From positions 1 through 5,162 of the forward strand of contig JAJRTM010000336.1 of assembly GCA_024278285.1 (NCBI GenBank): a stretch of DNA of 5,162 bases. Direction: 5' to 3'. Below are positions 1 through 5,162 of the stretch, piece by piece. Within the stretch, counting starts at the first letter, position 1, and every line of letters begins with the position of its first letter. This DNA comes from Planctomycetota bacterium. GTDB lineage: Bacteria; Planctomycetota; Planctomycetia; Planctomycetales; Planctomycetaceae. The translations under genes were made by a program, and so were the position numbers. The notes beneath the pieces are model-generated. The model made no database searches and was not told the DNA's origin. It saw nothing but the letters and a program-made list of their open reading frames with translations.

Positions 1-33
1 AAAACGTAATGGATCTGATGTAGCTTTTGTCAT
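1..33 (-). CDS. Start of an outward-reading gene, partial, left copy
   Basis: An ATG at 31-33 on the minus strand opens 11 codons (MTKATSDPLRF) that run off the window without a stop. GAGG lies 6 bases before the ATG, ideal Shine-Dalgarno spacing. The right-hand repeat holds an identical copy. I infer that it is the first residues of the transposase of a flanking insertion sequence. Eleven residues are too few to name a family, and chance openness over 11 codons is common, so confidence is modest. Confidence 0.4.
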   Translation of the reverse strand, partial: MTKATSDPLRF

Positions 34-113
34 GGTGAACCTCGTTGGCTTGCTTCTTCCGAAGCTTGGGTTGCGGAACCTCCATTGTATCAATGGGTTA
101 CGCGGGGTTCACC
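34..113. promoter_or_regulatory. Branched palindromic structure in the left repeat
   Basis: An outer stem joins GGTGAACC (34-41) to GGTTCACC (106-113). It extends through TCG/CGG (42-44 with 103-105), giving 11 pairs on the plus strand with one G-U. Inside are smaller hairpins: GCTTC/GAAGC with a TTCC loop (52-65), GGTT/AACC with a GCGG loop (69-80) and CCATTG/CAATGG with a TAT loop (82-96); the last can borrow AAC/GTT outside it. The outer 3' arm, on the outward strand, ends directly against the outward ATG and covers half of its GAGG. It may be an RBS-masking leader of an IS or a transposase recognition structure. The G-U pair exists only on the inward strand; the outward RNA has an A-C mismatch there, which weakens the leader reading slightly. 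Confidence 0.6.
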
Positions 114-124
114 TCTTTTTATGA

Positions 125-199
125 ATTATTCAGGCTAAAGAACTCACCGCACGAAAGATCCCCGGCGTTGTAAATCACTACAGCGAAATTGCCCGAGCA
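125..199 (+). pseudogene. Remnant of a PD-(D/E)XK-like nuclease domain fused to the methylase
   Basis: The methylase frame remains open upstream of its GTG to a TGA at 122-124. It reads ATT-ATT-CAG-GCT-AAA, then a helix-like stretch that leads into KLLIITDG of the methylase. The order (E/Q)-x-K, a helix of about 25 residues, then a hydrophobic strand ending TDG is typical of the distal half of the HSDR_N-type nuclease fold; here the triplet is QAK. The QAK codons lie across the repeat edge, so the part that should carry the catalytic D is missing. No ATG, GTG or TTG lies in this frame here, only ATT or ATC. I infer a gene decapitated at the repeat boundary. The similarity is judged by eye only. 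Confidence 0.5.
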
Positions 200-1975
200 G
201 TGTGTAAGTTGCTTATCATTACAGATGGAAAAAAGACCCTCTGGTATAATGCACTTACAGAACAACCTGTTCTGGATGAGAATGGCGATAAACTTCGCTT
301 TCATATAGACCCAGCGAAGATTGATGGCCAAGCATTAAGCCCAGAGGATGAGACTGCCATTGTCACCCTCATTGAGAAGGCGGATTACAGCCTTACGCAG
401 GACAATGATCAGTTCCACGAATTGCGCATTATCGACCCGAGCGGTTTGGCAAAATCTGTATGGCAAAAAATTTGGATTAATACTGGCAAAGAACCTGAGA
501 AGTGCCTGTATAACGTAGTTGAAATTCTTGTCTTCAAATTCCTAAGCGACATCGGGGTGCTTACTGGGAATTATTCATTTTTCCGTATCATCCAACTACT
601 GGCAGAAGACGGGGATGAGGAAGCTCTGGATCATTACGGAAAAATAACGCGAGACCGTATTCGTAAACTTTTTCCCAGAGGTAATGACGGGACCACAGTA
701 ATCAATGGAACAATTTTCGTTAATGAGGCGGGCAAACCGAATCTTTCTCAAGCGGGGTTGTTTGGCGAAGTAATTCGAGCATTTCAAAAATATGACGATG
801 AAAATGGATCGCTTCGATATATTGATCGGCAATTCAAAACACGACTGTATGAAACATTTCTAAGACAACAGGCTGGCATTCGATCCTTGGGGCAATACTT
901 CACACCTCGGAATGTCATTCAGTCAATAGTGAGAATGTCGAACGCTGGAAGCTTGCGGGCTGGCGATAGTATCTGTGACCCATTTTGCGGCGTGGGTGGA
1001 TTTCTCCTGGAAACGCTTGCCGAAAACGACAATCTCATGCAACAATTTAGACCAGAGAATGGAAAGATTCATCCTCAAGTGATATTCAAAGGATACGATA
1101 AAGGAACAGATGAAAAGGATGATGAACGAACTATCATTTTAGCGAAAGCTAACATGCTTGTATATCTTTCAGACCTCCTGTCTGAATACCATTCAGATGA
1201 ATATCTAAAAGAATTCTCGACCAAAGCATTTAATTCTGTTTTTCACCTAATTCGATCTAATCTTGGTACATTCGAGAGGGTTGATGATGACGAAAAATAC
1301 GACCTGATCCTCACAAATCCACCCTATGTCACCCCAGGCTCTGGCAGCATTAAGAGCGCTATCGATGACGCTAATTTAGGTAATTACTATTCCCATGGAG
1401 GGCGAGGGCTAGAGTCTCTTGCAATCCAATGGATTGTTAAGCATCTAAAACCAGGCGGGCAAAGTTTTGTGATTGTTCCTGACGGCTTACTTAATCAGCA
1501 AGCAGTTCTCGATTACATCAAGGACGAATGCGATGTGCTTGCGATAGTGGCTCTGCCAAGTCGCACCTTTTACTCCACACCAAAGAAGACATACATACTT
1601 GGGTTACGGAAAAAAACAAAAGCAAGAACACAAACCGACCCTGTACTCACTTATCTTGTTTCAGAGGTCGGTGAATCTAGGGATGCTAGGCGAGTGACGA
1701 TTACTCAAAATGATTTAACGACGATGGAAAAAGAATTCCGCTTTTTCCAAGCGTCACCGTCTTCTTACATATCGTCCGATGATCGTTGTAGAATTGTTAA
1801 ATGGGCTGATTTTGAAGGTTTCCGTAACTGGCTTGTAGATCGGAATTGGTCACATGAAGAGAAAGTGGAGCTTGGCATTGTTGATGAGATTTTTGAGGTG
1901 GATGCGGACACTTTTCGTGACCTAGTGGGTGATGCCAAGACAGCACTAGAAGGTCTCTACGGAGAGCTAGAGTGA
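200..1975 (+). CDS. hsdM: Type I-like DNA N6-adenine methyltransferase (HsdM-like), probably 5'-truncated
   Basis: A cytoplasmic enzyme that transfers methyl from S-adenosylmethionine to adenine N6, working with the HsdS subunit downstream. Residues 1-20 hold a hydrophobic strand and TDG, probably the end of a nuclease-like domain. Residues 100-225 look like the helical N6_Mtase N-terminal domain. QYFTPR (232-237) is the conserved entry to the catalytic domain. Motif I is DPFCGVGGF (260-268, SAM binding) and motif IV is NPPY (373-376, catalytic); both are intact. A hydrophobic strand IVALPS (449-454) follows. The GTG at 200 is the first usual start codon in frame but has no convincing Shine-Dalgarno; the next in-frame ATG is about 245 codons later, past the start of the core, so any active product must start near here or upstream. 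At 591 residues it is long for a plain HsdM and short for a nuclease-methylase fusion. Its stop overlaps hsdS by 4 bases. Expression is uncertain, as no promoter is visible. Confidence 0.85.
   Translation: MCKLLIITDGKKTLWYNALTEQPVLDENGDKLRFHIDPAKIDGQALSPEDETAIVTLIEKADYSLTQDNDQFHELRIIDPSGLAKSVWQKIWINTGKEPEKCLYNVVEILVFKFLSDIGVLTGNYSFFRIIQLLAEDGDEEALDHYGKITRDRIRKLFPRGNDGTTVINGTIFVNEAGKPNLSQAGLFGEVIRAFQKYDDENGSLRYIDRQFKTRLYETFLRQQAGIRSLGQYFTPRNVIQSIVRMSNAGSLRAGDSICDPFCGVGGFLLETLAENDNLMQQFRPENGKIHPQVIFKGYDKGTDEKDDERTIILAKANMLVYLSDLLSEYHSDEYLKEFSTKAFNSVFHLIRSNLGTFERVDDDEKYDLILTNPPYVTPGSGSIKSAIDDANLGNYYSHGGRGLESLAIQWIVKHLKPGGQSFVIVPDGLLNQQAVLDYIKDECDVLAIVALPSRTFYSTPKKTYILGLRKKTKARTQTDPVLTYLVSEVGESRDARRVTITQNDLTTMEKEFRFFQASPSSYISSDDRCRIVKWADFEGFRNWLVDRNWSHEEKVELGIVDEIFEVDADTFRDLVGDAKTALEGLYGELE
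1961..1965 (+). promoter_or_regulatory. Ribosome binding site of hsdS
   Basis: GGAGA lies 6 bases before the GTG at 1972, inside the last codons of the methylase. Together with the GTGA overlap (GTG start, TGA stop) it fixes the hsdS start and implies translational coupling, so subunit amounts would be linked. Confidence 0.7.
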
Positions 1976-3084
1976 CAAAGTACGCAGAAATCTCAATAGG
2001 AGAGTTGTTCGACGGAGTTAATGGGAAAGCAAAGTTTATTAAAGACTATGTTGACGCCCACCCCGGAGAGTATCCCGTTTATTCGGCTTCTCTAGCAAGT
2101 GAATTCGGATATGTTGATGAGTTCGAATATAATGGGAGTTATCTTACATGGGTCATGAATGGATATGGAGGTCGCATCCAAGAAGTAACCGGACGATTTT
2201 CAGCCAATCGTGATCGTGGTGTTTTTGTTCCCCGCGATGGCGAAGTGATACCTGATTTAACATACCTGCGTTATGTCATGGAACCTCAGCTCGTCGCTGC
2301 TGCCGTTGGCAGACGTGTCGATGGTCGGTTAAATGAATATACAAAAATATATCCTAATACAGCCTTGCAGGTTGTTGTGAGCTTGCCATTGAATAAAACT
2401 GGTCAATATGACTATACGAAAATGGCATATATAGGCCAGAAACTTCGTCGCGTTGAGGCAGCACAATCGCGTGTGCGACAAGCACAAGGTTTAATAACCC
2501 GCGCAGCTTTTGTTATAAATATCCCAGAGCCGTCGGTAACTGTCAGTTTAAGCGATAGGGATATTTTCTCACTATCAATTGGTGAGCGAGTAACAGTCCC
2601 CGAACTCAAAGAAACAGGCGTTCCTGTTTATAGTGCAAACGCATTAAAACCTCTCGGAAACATAGAGAGGTCAAACTTATTAGATTTCAATAAATCGTCA
2701 TTGCTATGGGGGATTGATGGCAATTTTGACTGGAATTTTATTCCTGCGGGTGAAGAGTTTGCAACTACAGATCACTGTGGGCGTTTGCAGATCACTAATG
2801 ATCAAGTAGATCCTGATTATGTGTATTGGTTCCTATTAACTACACGTTGGCAATATGGATTTGATCGAGTCTATCGAGCCAGCCTTCGGAATATGAAGGC
2901 TGAAGTTACGGTAACCTTACCTATTGATAAGAATACTGGAAATTTTTCATTGGAAAAGCAGCGTTCTTTAGCGGAAACAATTCGCAAACGTGAGCAGGCC
3001 CGAGTTTCATCATTGGCTGCCTTAGAAGATGTCCTCAAGGCACGGATGAATGTTGAGGCTTGGTGTGCAAGAACATCAATATAA
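1972..3084 (+). CDS. hsdS: Specificity subunit of a type I-like modification system (HsdS-like)
   Basis: This subunit would read the DNA target and hold the methyltransferase on it. The 370-residue protein is a clear twofold repeat of the Methylase_S type. Target recognition domain 1 spans about 1-135 and domain 2 about 185-310. Each ends in a matching strand (VVVSLPLNKTG at 134-144, VTVTLPIDKNTG at 312-322) followed by a charged helix (about 148-172 and 325-356) that would pair as the spacer coiled coil. PVYSAS (35-40) and PVYSAN (218-223) mark the same spot in both halves. The two recognition domains differ, so a split, asymmetric target is expected; its sequence cannot be predicted. The length is close to the usual 370-450. 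The frame is intact, and the gene forms an operon with the methylase. A BcgI-B-like subunit is an alternative label and would suit a nuclease-methylase partner. No restriction subunit follows. Confidence 0.85.
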   Translation: MTKYAEISIGELFDGVNGKAKFIKDYVDAHPGEYPVYSASLASEFGYVDEFEYNGSYLTWVMNGYGGRIQEVTGRFSANRDRGVFVPRDGEVIPDLTYLRYVMEPQLVAAAVGRRVDGRLNEYTKIYPNTALQVVVSLPLNKTGQYDYTKMAYIGQKLRRVEAAQSRVRQAQGLITRAAFVINIPEPSVTVSLSDRDIFSLSIGERVTVPELKETGVPVYSANALKPLGNIERSNLLDFNKSSLLWGIDGNFDWNFIPAGEEFATTDHCGRLQITNDQVDPDYVYWFLLTTRWQYGFDRVYRASLRNMKAEVTVTLPIDKNTGNFSLEKQRSLAETIRKREQARVSSLAALEDVLKARMNVEAWCARTSI

Positions 3085-3090
3085 TCCCTT

Positions 3091-3098
3091 AAAGGTGT
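3091..3098 (+). repeat. Possible left end of the transposase unit (AAAGGTGT)
   Basis: AAAGGTGT lies in the 65-base gap between the convergent hsdS and transposase genes. Its inverted match ACACCTTT is at 4983-4990, just upstream of the transposase promoter, so the pair brackets the whole gene (about 1.9 kb). The match does not extend outward, no flanking target duplication is visible, and eight bases can match by chance. The rest of the gap holds only a weak 5-bp hairpin (AAAGG/CCTTT) and no convincing terminator. Confidence 0.15.
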
Positions 3099-3149
3099 CT
3101 CCTTTTCAATTCATCTAAGTGATCATCAACAAAATGTTACGCATACCTT

Positions 3150-4919
3150 TTAATAATAGATTATATCTTCCTCAATTATCTTTCCCTTCGCCAACCCCAG
3201 TCTCATTGCCGGAGTTTGCTTGTCCTGTCCGGTCAAGCAGTAGTTATAATAGACTCTGAAAATATCCAGTAACTTTACGATTACAGCCGGGTTGTACGGA
3301 CTATAGCCATGCCATGTCCGTCTGGCGCTGCTGGCTGATGATATTGGTCGTTCTAGCAGGGATAGACGACGACGCACTTGCATAAAGAATCGGTCAATTC
3401 CATGCATCGAGGCTTTGTTGTAAAGCCATGCCTGATGATCTTCATCATAATCACCGTAATCAGTCATGTAGCAGATGGCTTTCTCCGGCTCAGACATACT
3501 GGGGAAAGGATGCACCAGCCAGCAATCCCTCCATTTACCTATTTCGGTCATCGTCGCCATTCGTTGCTTAATCAACATTAGTTTTACTTCATTATTAGTG
3601 AGTGTCGGATGCACATTTAGAACGGCTTTGAAGTCTCGCCTGGAACCGGACAAGGCCCGGCGCTTTTCATCTACAGTCAATTCCTTGTTTGTGCGTACAT
3701 AAAAGGCATCACAACTACGTCCAGAAACCTCTGACTGGAAAGCGGATAAACATGCTGCCCTTATTCCAGAATCCTGATCCAGAAAAAAGCGTATCTTCTC
3801 GGCCCCGCCAAACAATCTTTGTAGATGAAAAAAGTGACCGTACATGGTGTAGTCGGAATGCACCTGCATGCCCTTTGCTGGCAGTCTGCGCGTACCGGAG
3901 AGTAACTCTGACCCCTCGACATCATCCCTGCTAGTTGCCGCGTCGTAGGTGGATTTAATCGAACCGTTTAATCCTGTGGATATACCTTTTCGTCCAAGTG
4001 TTCGCTGTATGCTTTTTTCATAATCATCCTGCAACCAAAGCCGTGCATACTTTCGGTAGGCGAACTGCATGGACTGATCTCCAATCTGATTGGCATTCAC
4101 CTCTACCTCATCGGTATCCAGGAAGGGGTCATAATTCAGGTGCATGCCAAACACATATCCGGTTTCATTGTCTGCGCTACCAATGGCAGCGAGTTTGACG
4201 TTTCGCTTATCCTCGCGCCTTGACCAGTTTACCACATACTCTTGGCGATCCACGCTCACATATAGCCTGCGGATAGACTTCCCCTCCAGCAGTCTTCGTT
4301 CCCGGTCAGCGGCAAAGGCAATACATTGGCGGTGCAGAAAGTCGATCTTTCCGTAGATGGTTTCCATGCGAACATCGGCCACTTCACATATTCGTTTTAA
4401 TGGAGACTTATTCATCAGCAGTTTGAATATGAGCTTGTTCTTGTGTGGCTGCTTGTGCCCGGTCGTGGACTTGCCGACAGAGAATGATTTTCCACACATC
4501 TTGCAACGATAGCGCTGCGACCCTGACTTGGTTTTGCCGAACGATTGATATGCAGCTTTACCAGCACTGATTCCGATGGAACGATTGATGCAAGCTTCAT
4601 CTGGACAGGAGGCTTCGATCCTTGGTTCGAGATATTCACTAATCCGGTTTAATTCTTCAACAATAGCCAAGTTACTTTTAACAGGGAATATTTCTGAGCA
4701 GGAGAGGCAAACCAATTGAGTAACCATGCTTTTGCTACCCTTGGATAACCTATATTGATCCCGATTGCGAGAAGCCGCACCAGGTCCACGCGGTTGTTTC
4801 TGCGTGCTGGCCGTAACGCCGTAATTGGCACATGAAGGGTTCTTGCAAAAATTAACCTGAATCCCATCAACTTCCAGTGGAACCCTTGGCCCGGTTCTAT
4901 GGGAAGATTTCCTCTTCAA
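3150..4919 (-). CDS. Transposase-like protein with two zinc ribbons, a helix-turn-helix and a probable DDE core
   Basis: The 589-residue protein would bind element ends and cut and join DNA. Two N-terminal zinc ribbons are visible: C25-x4-C30 with C71-x2-C74, and C105-x4-C110 with C139-x2-C142; CKMCGKSFS of the second resembles the InsA-type ribbon of IS1-like elements. A helix-turn-helix fits 162-199. The core begins with the strand LYVSVD (first Asp candidate D224). FFLDQDSG (378-385) followed by a helix supplies the second (D381 or D383; HSDY at D356 is the alternative). The third acid may be E523 in LLERP. The C-terminus, with YYNY at 557-560 and TPAMRLGL at 569-576, is the usual closing pattern of DDE transposases. 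The start is TTG at 4919, set by AGGGGG 9 bases upstream; no ATG or GTG is available upstream in frame. It converges on hsdS. It could be an IS1/IS1595-type enzyme; exact family not recognised. It looks intact. Confidence 0.75.
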   Translation of the reverse strand: MKRKSSHRTGPRVPLEVDGIQVNFCKNPSCANYGVTASTQKQPRGPGAASRNRDQYRLSKGSKSMVTQLVCLSCSEIFPVKSNLAIVEELNRISEYLEPRIEASCPDEACINRSIGISAGKAAYQSFGKTKSGSQRYRCKMCGKSFSVGKSTTGHKQPHKNKLIFKLLMNKSPLKRICEVADVRMETIYGKIDFLHRQCIAFAADRERRLLEGKSIRRLYVSVDRQEYVVNWSRREDKRNVKLAAIGSADNETGYVFGMHLNYDPFLDTDEVEVNANQIGDQSMQFAYRKYARLWLQDDYEKSIQRTLGRKGISTGLNGSIKSTYDAATSRDDVEGSELLSGTRRLPAKGMQVHSDYTMYGHFFHLQRLFGGAEKIRFFLDQDSGIRAACLSAFQSEVSGRSCDAFYVRTNKELTVDEKRRALSGSRRDFKAVLNVHPTLTNNEVKLMLIKQRMATMTEIGKWRDCWLVHPFPSMSEPEKAICYMTDYGDYDEDHQAWLYNKASMHGIDRFFMQVRRRLSLLERPISSASSARRTWHGYSPYNPAVIVKLLDIFRVYYNYCLTGQDKQTPAMRLGLAKGKIIEEDIIYY

Positions 4920-4928
4920 ATGAAAAAT

Positions 4929-4953
4929 CCCCCTAACCGTTGTGGTTAGAGGG
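4929..4953 (-). promoter_or_regulatory. Hairpin masking the transposase ribosome binding site
   Basis: On the minus strand, CCCTCTAACC (4953-4944) pairs with GGTTAGGGGG (4938-4929) around a 5-base loop. All ten positions pair in RNA of this strand, one as G-U; on the plus strand that position is a C-A mismatch. The 3' arm contains AGGGGG (4934-4929), the only Shine-Dalgarno for the TTG at 4919. ATTTTTC follows the stem, so the structure could also act as a terminator for transcription entering from outside. Confidence 0.7.
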
Positions 4954-4983
4954 ACTATATCATACGCATAGCATGTTTTTCAA
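4954..4983 (-). promoter_or_regulatory. Promoter of the transposase gene
   Basis: On the minus strand TTGAAA (4983-4978) and TATAGT (4959-4954) each match the sigma-70 consensus at five of six positions with an 18-base spacer. The expected start is the A near 4947, about 28 bases before the TTG. That point lies inside the 5' arm of the RBS hairpin, so transcripts from this promoter would lack most of that arm and leave the RBS free. Confidence 0.65.
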
Positions 4984-4990
4984 CACCTTT
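4983..4990 (-). repeat. Possible right end of the transposase unit (AAAGGTGT on the minus strand)
   Basis: This is the inverted partner of 3091-3098. It slightly overlaps the -35 box, as is common in small insertion sequences where the end repeat contributes to the promoter. Bases 4991-5024 beyond it hold only a loose CCCC/GGGG pairing. The assignment as an element end is speculative. Confidence 0.15.
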
Positions 4991-5049
4991 GCTGATCCCC
5001 TTGAGCAAACTACGGGGTGGTTTATTAGCCTGAATAATTCATAAAAAGA

Positions 5050-5129
5050 GGTGAACCCCGCGTAACCCATTGATACAATGGAGGTTCCGCAACCCAAGCT
5101 TCGGAAGAAGCAAGCCAACGAGGTTCACC
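5050..5129. promoter_or_regulatory. Branched palindromic structure in the right repeat
   Basis: Mirror copy of 34-113. On the plus strand GGTGAACC (5050-5057) pairs with GGTTCACC (5122-5129), which abuts the outward ATG at 5130; the stem continues for two more pairs after an A-C mismatch. GAGG (5120-5123), the RBS of the outward frame, lies in the 3' arm. A -10-like TACAAT (5074-5079) sits inside, with only a poor -35 (GTGAAC, 17-base spacer). A transcript from it would start after the 5' arm and so escape masking. Confidence 0.5.
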
Positions 5130-5162
5130 ATGACAAAAGCTACATCAGATCCATTACGTTTT
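5130..5162 (+). CDS. Start of an outward-reading gene, partial, right copy
   Basis: The ATG at 5130 is followed by 11 open codons (MTKATSDPLRF) to the end of the window, with GAGG 6 bases upstream. It is identical to the left copy at 1-33. It is probably the N-terminus of a gene carried by a flanking insertion sequence; the product cannot be named from this fragment. Confidence 0.4.
   Translation, partial: MTKATSDPLRF

Larger units (their letters stand above)
1..138 (+). repeat. 138-base perfect inverted repeat, left copy
   Basis: These bases are the exact reverse complement of 5025-5162. Identity runs from the first base of the window to CAGGCTAA at 131-138 and stops at 139 (A here, T in the other copy). 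The inner end carries the palindrome TGAATTATTCA (122-132), and an 80-base structured region occupies 34-113. It is either a long terminal repeat of one transposon or the end of a separate insertion sequence present in inverted copies on both sides. The second reading is favoured by an outward ATG with a good ribosome binding site and by the neighbouring gene being cut here. If it is an IS end, the tip would lie near GGCTAA at the inner edge, reading CCTGAATAATTCAT on the other strand. An IS1380-like identity is possible but rests only on the CCT tip, the roughly 100-base leader and memory of that family. Target-site duplications cannot be seen. Confidence 0.97.
5025..5162 (-). repeat. 138-base perfect inverted repeat, right copy
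   Basis: Exact reverse complement of 1-138, from TTAGCCTG at the inner edge to the last base of the window. The palindrome TGAATAATTCA is at 5031-5041. Perfect identity over the full length means recent duplication, a functional constraint on both ends, or one repeat sequence placed at both ends of an assembly. The length is near the overlap lengths used in short-read assembly, so the true repeat may well continue beyond the window. Confidence 0.97.

Noticed and set aside
34..113. tRNA-like element (GGTTCACC resembles a T-arm)
   Set aside because: Arm lengths, anticodon loop and CCA-adjacent stem do not fit a tRNA.
32..124. 30-codon ATG frame inside the left repeat, in frame with the methylase and ending at TGA 122-124
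   Set aside because: No ribosome binding site, a composition set by the palindrome, and the same sequence in both repeats. It could only feed the methylase by stop read-through, for which there is no sign.
121..138. ATG at 121 as the methylase start
   Set aside because: It is in another frame and reaches TAA after five codons.
596..832. Minus-strand 78-codon frame inside the methylase
   Set aside because: Lies entirely across conserved methylase coding sequence, with no supporting signal.
3091..3108. Hairpin AAAGG/CCTTT after hsdS as a terminator
   Set aside because: Only five pairs, low GC and no proper U-run.
3378..4356. Plus-strand open frames of 66-81 codons opposite the transposase
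   Set aside because: Shadows of the long minus-strand gene, with no ribosome binding sites or protein-like features.
3138..4970. Direct repeat TACGCATA at 3138-3145 and 4963-4970 as a target duplication
   Set aside because: The right copy lies inside the transposase promoter spacer and no inverted ends adjoin either copy; probably chance.
1..5162. Small linear replicon or parvovirus-like genome with hairpin ends
   Set aside because: The T-shaped palindromes near the ends are suggestive, but no replication, terminal protein or capsid gene is present and a transposase is.

Overview
The window is bacterial mobile or accessory DNA. All genes have short Shine-Dalgarno-type signals or tight 4-bp overlaps, and the three main frames start with GTG, GTG and TTG rather than ATG. 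Nothing fixes the host. The type I-like methylase and specificity pair plus a zinc-ribbon transposase would fit a Proteobacterium, but that is a guess. No housekeeping gene is present.

Layout. Both ends carry the same 138-base sequence in perfect inverted orientation (1-138 and 5025-5162), and the repeats touch the first and last base of the window. Each copy contains an 80-base imperfect palindrome with internal hairpins. It also has an outward-pointing ATG preceded by GAGG, with an open frame of 11 codons running off the window. Between the repeats are three genes. A DNA N6-adenine methyltransferase (HsdM-like, 200-1975, +) overlaps by 4 bases a specificity subunit (HsdS-like, 1972-3084, +). 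Facing them is a 589-residue transposase-like protein with two zinc ribbons (3150-4919, -). Bases 4920-5024 hold the transposase promoter and an RBS-masking hairpin.

How it works together. HsdS would choose the DNA target and HsdM would methylate adenine in it. No HsdR/helicase subunit is present. The methyltransferase frame stays open upstream of its GTG, back to a TGA inside the left repeat. The residues in that stretch look like the tail of a PD-(D/E)XK nuclease domain (a QAK triplet, a helix, then a TDG strand). The simplest reading is that a nuclease-methyltransferase protein (BcgI-like or a type I M subunit with an HSDR_N-like domain) was cut exactly at the repeat. That would leave methylation without restriction, or a dead gene.

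Two models explain the ends. (A) The repeats are the terminal inverted repeats of one transposon carrying hsdMS as cargo. (B) They are the first ~135 bases of two inverted copies of a different insertion sequence, whose own transposase begins at the outward ATG, and the window stops where an assembly could not cross the repeat. I lean to B because of the outward start with its RBS and the truncation of hsdM at the junction, but the window cannot decide.

The best regulatory find is upstream of the 589-residue gene. Its promoter would start transcripts inside the 5' arm of a hairpin whose 3' arm is the ribosome binding site. Only read-through RNA could form the full hairpin, an arrangement known to protect IS transposases from outside transcription.
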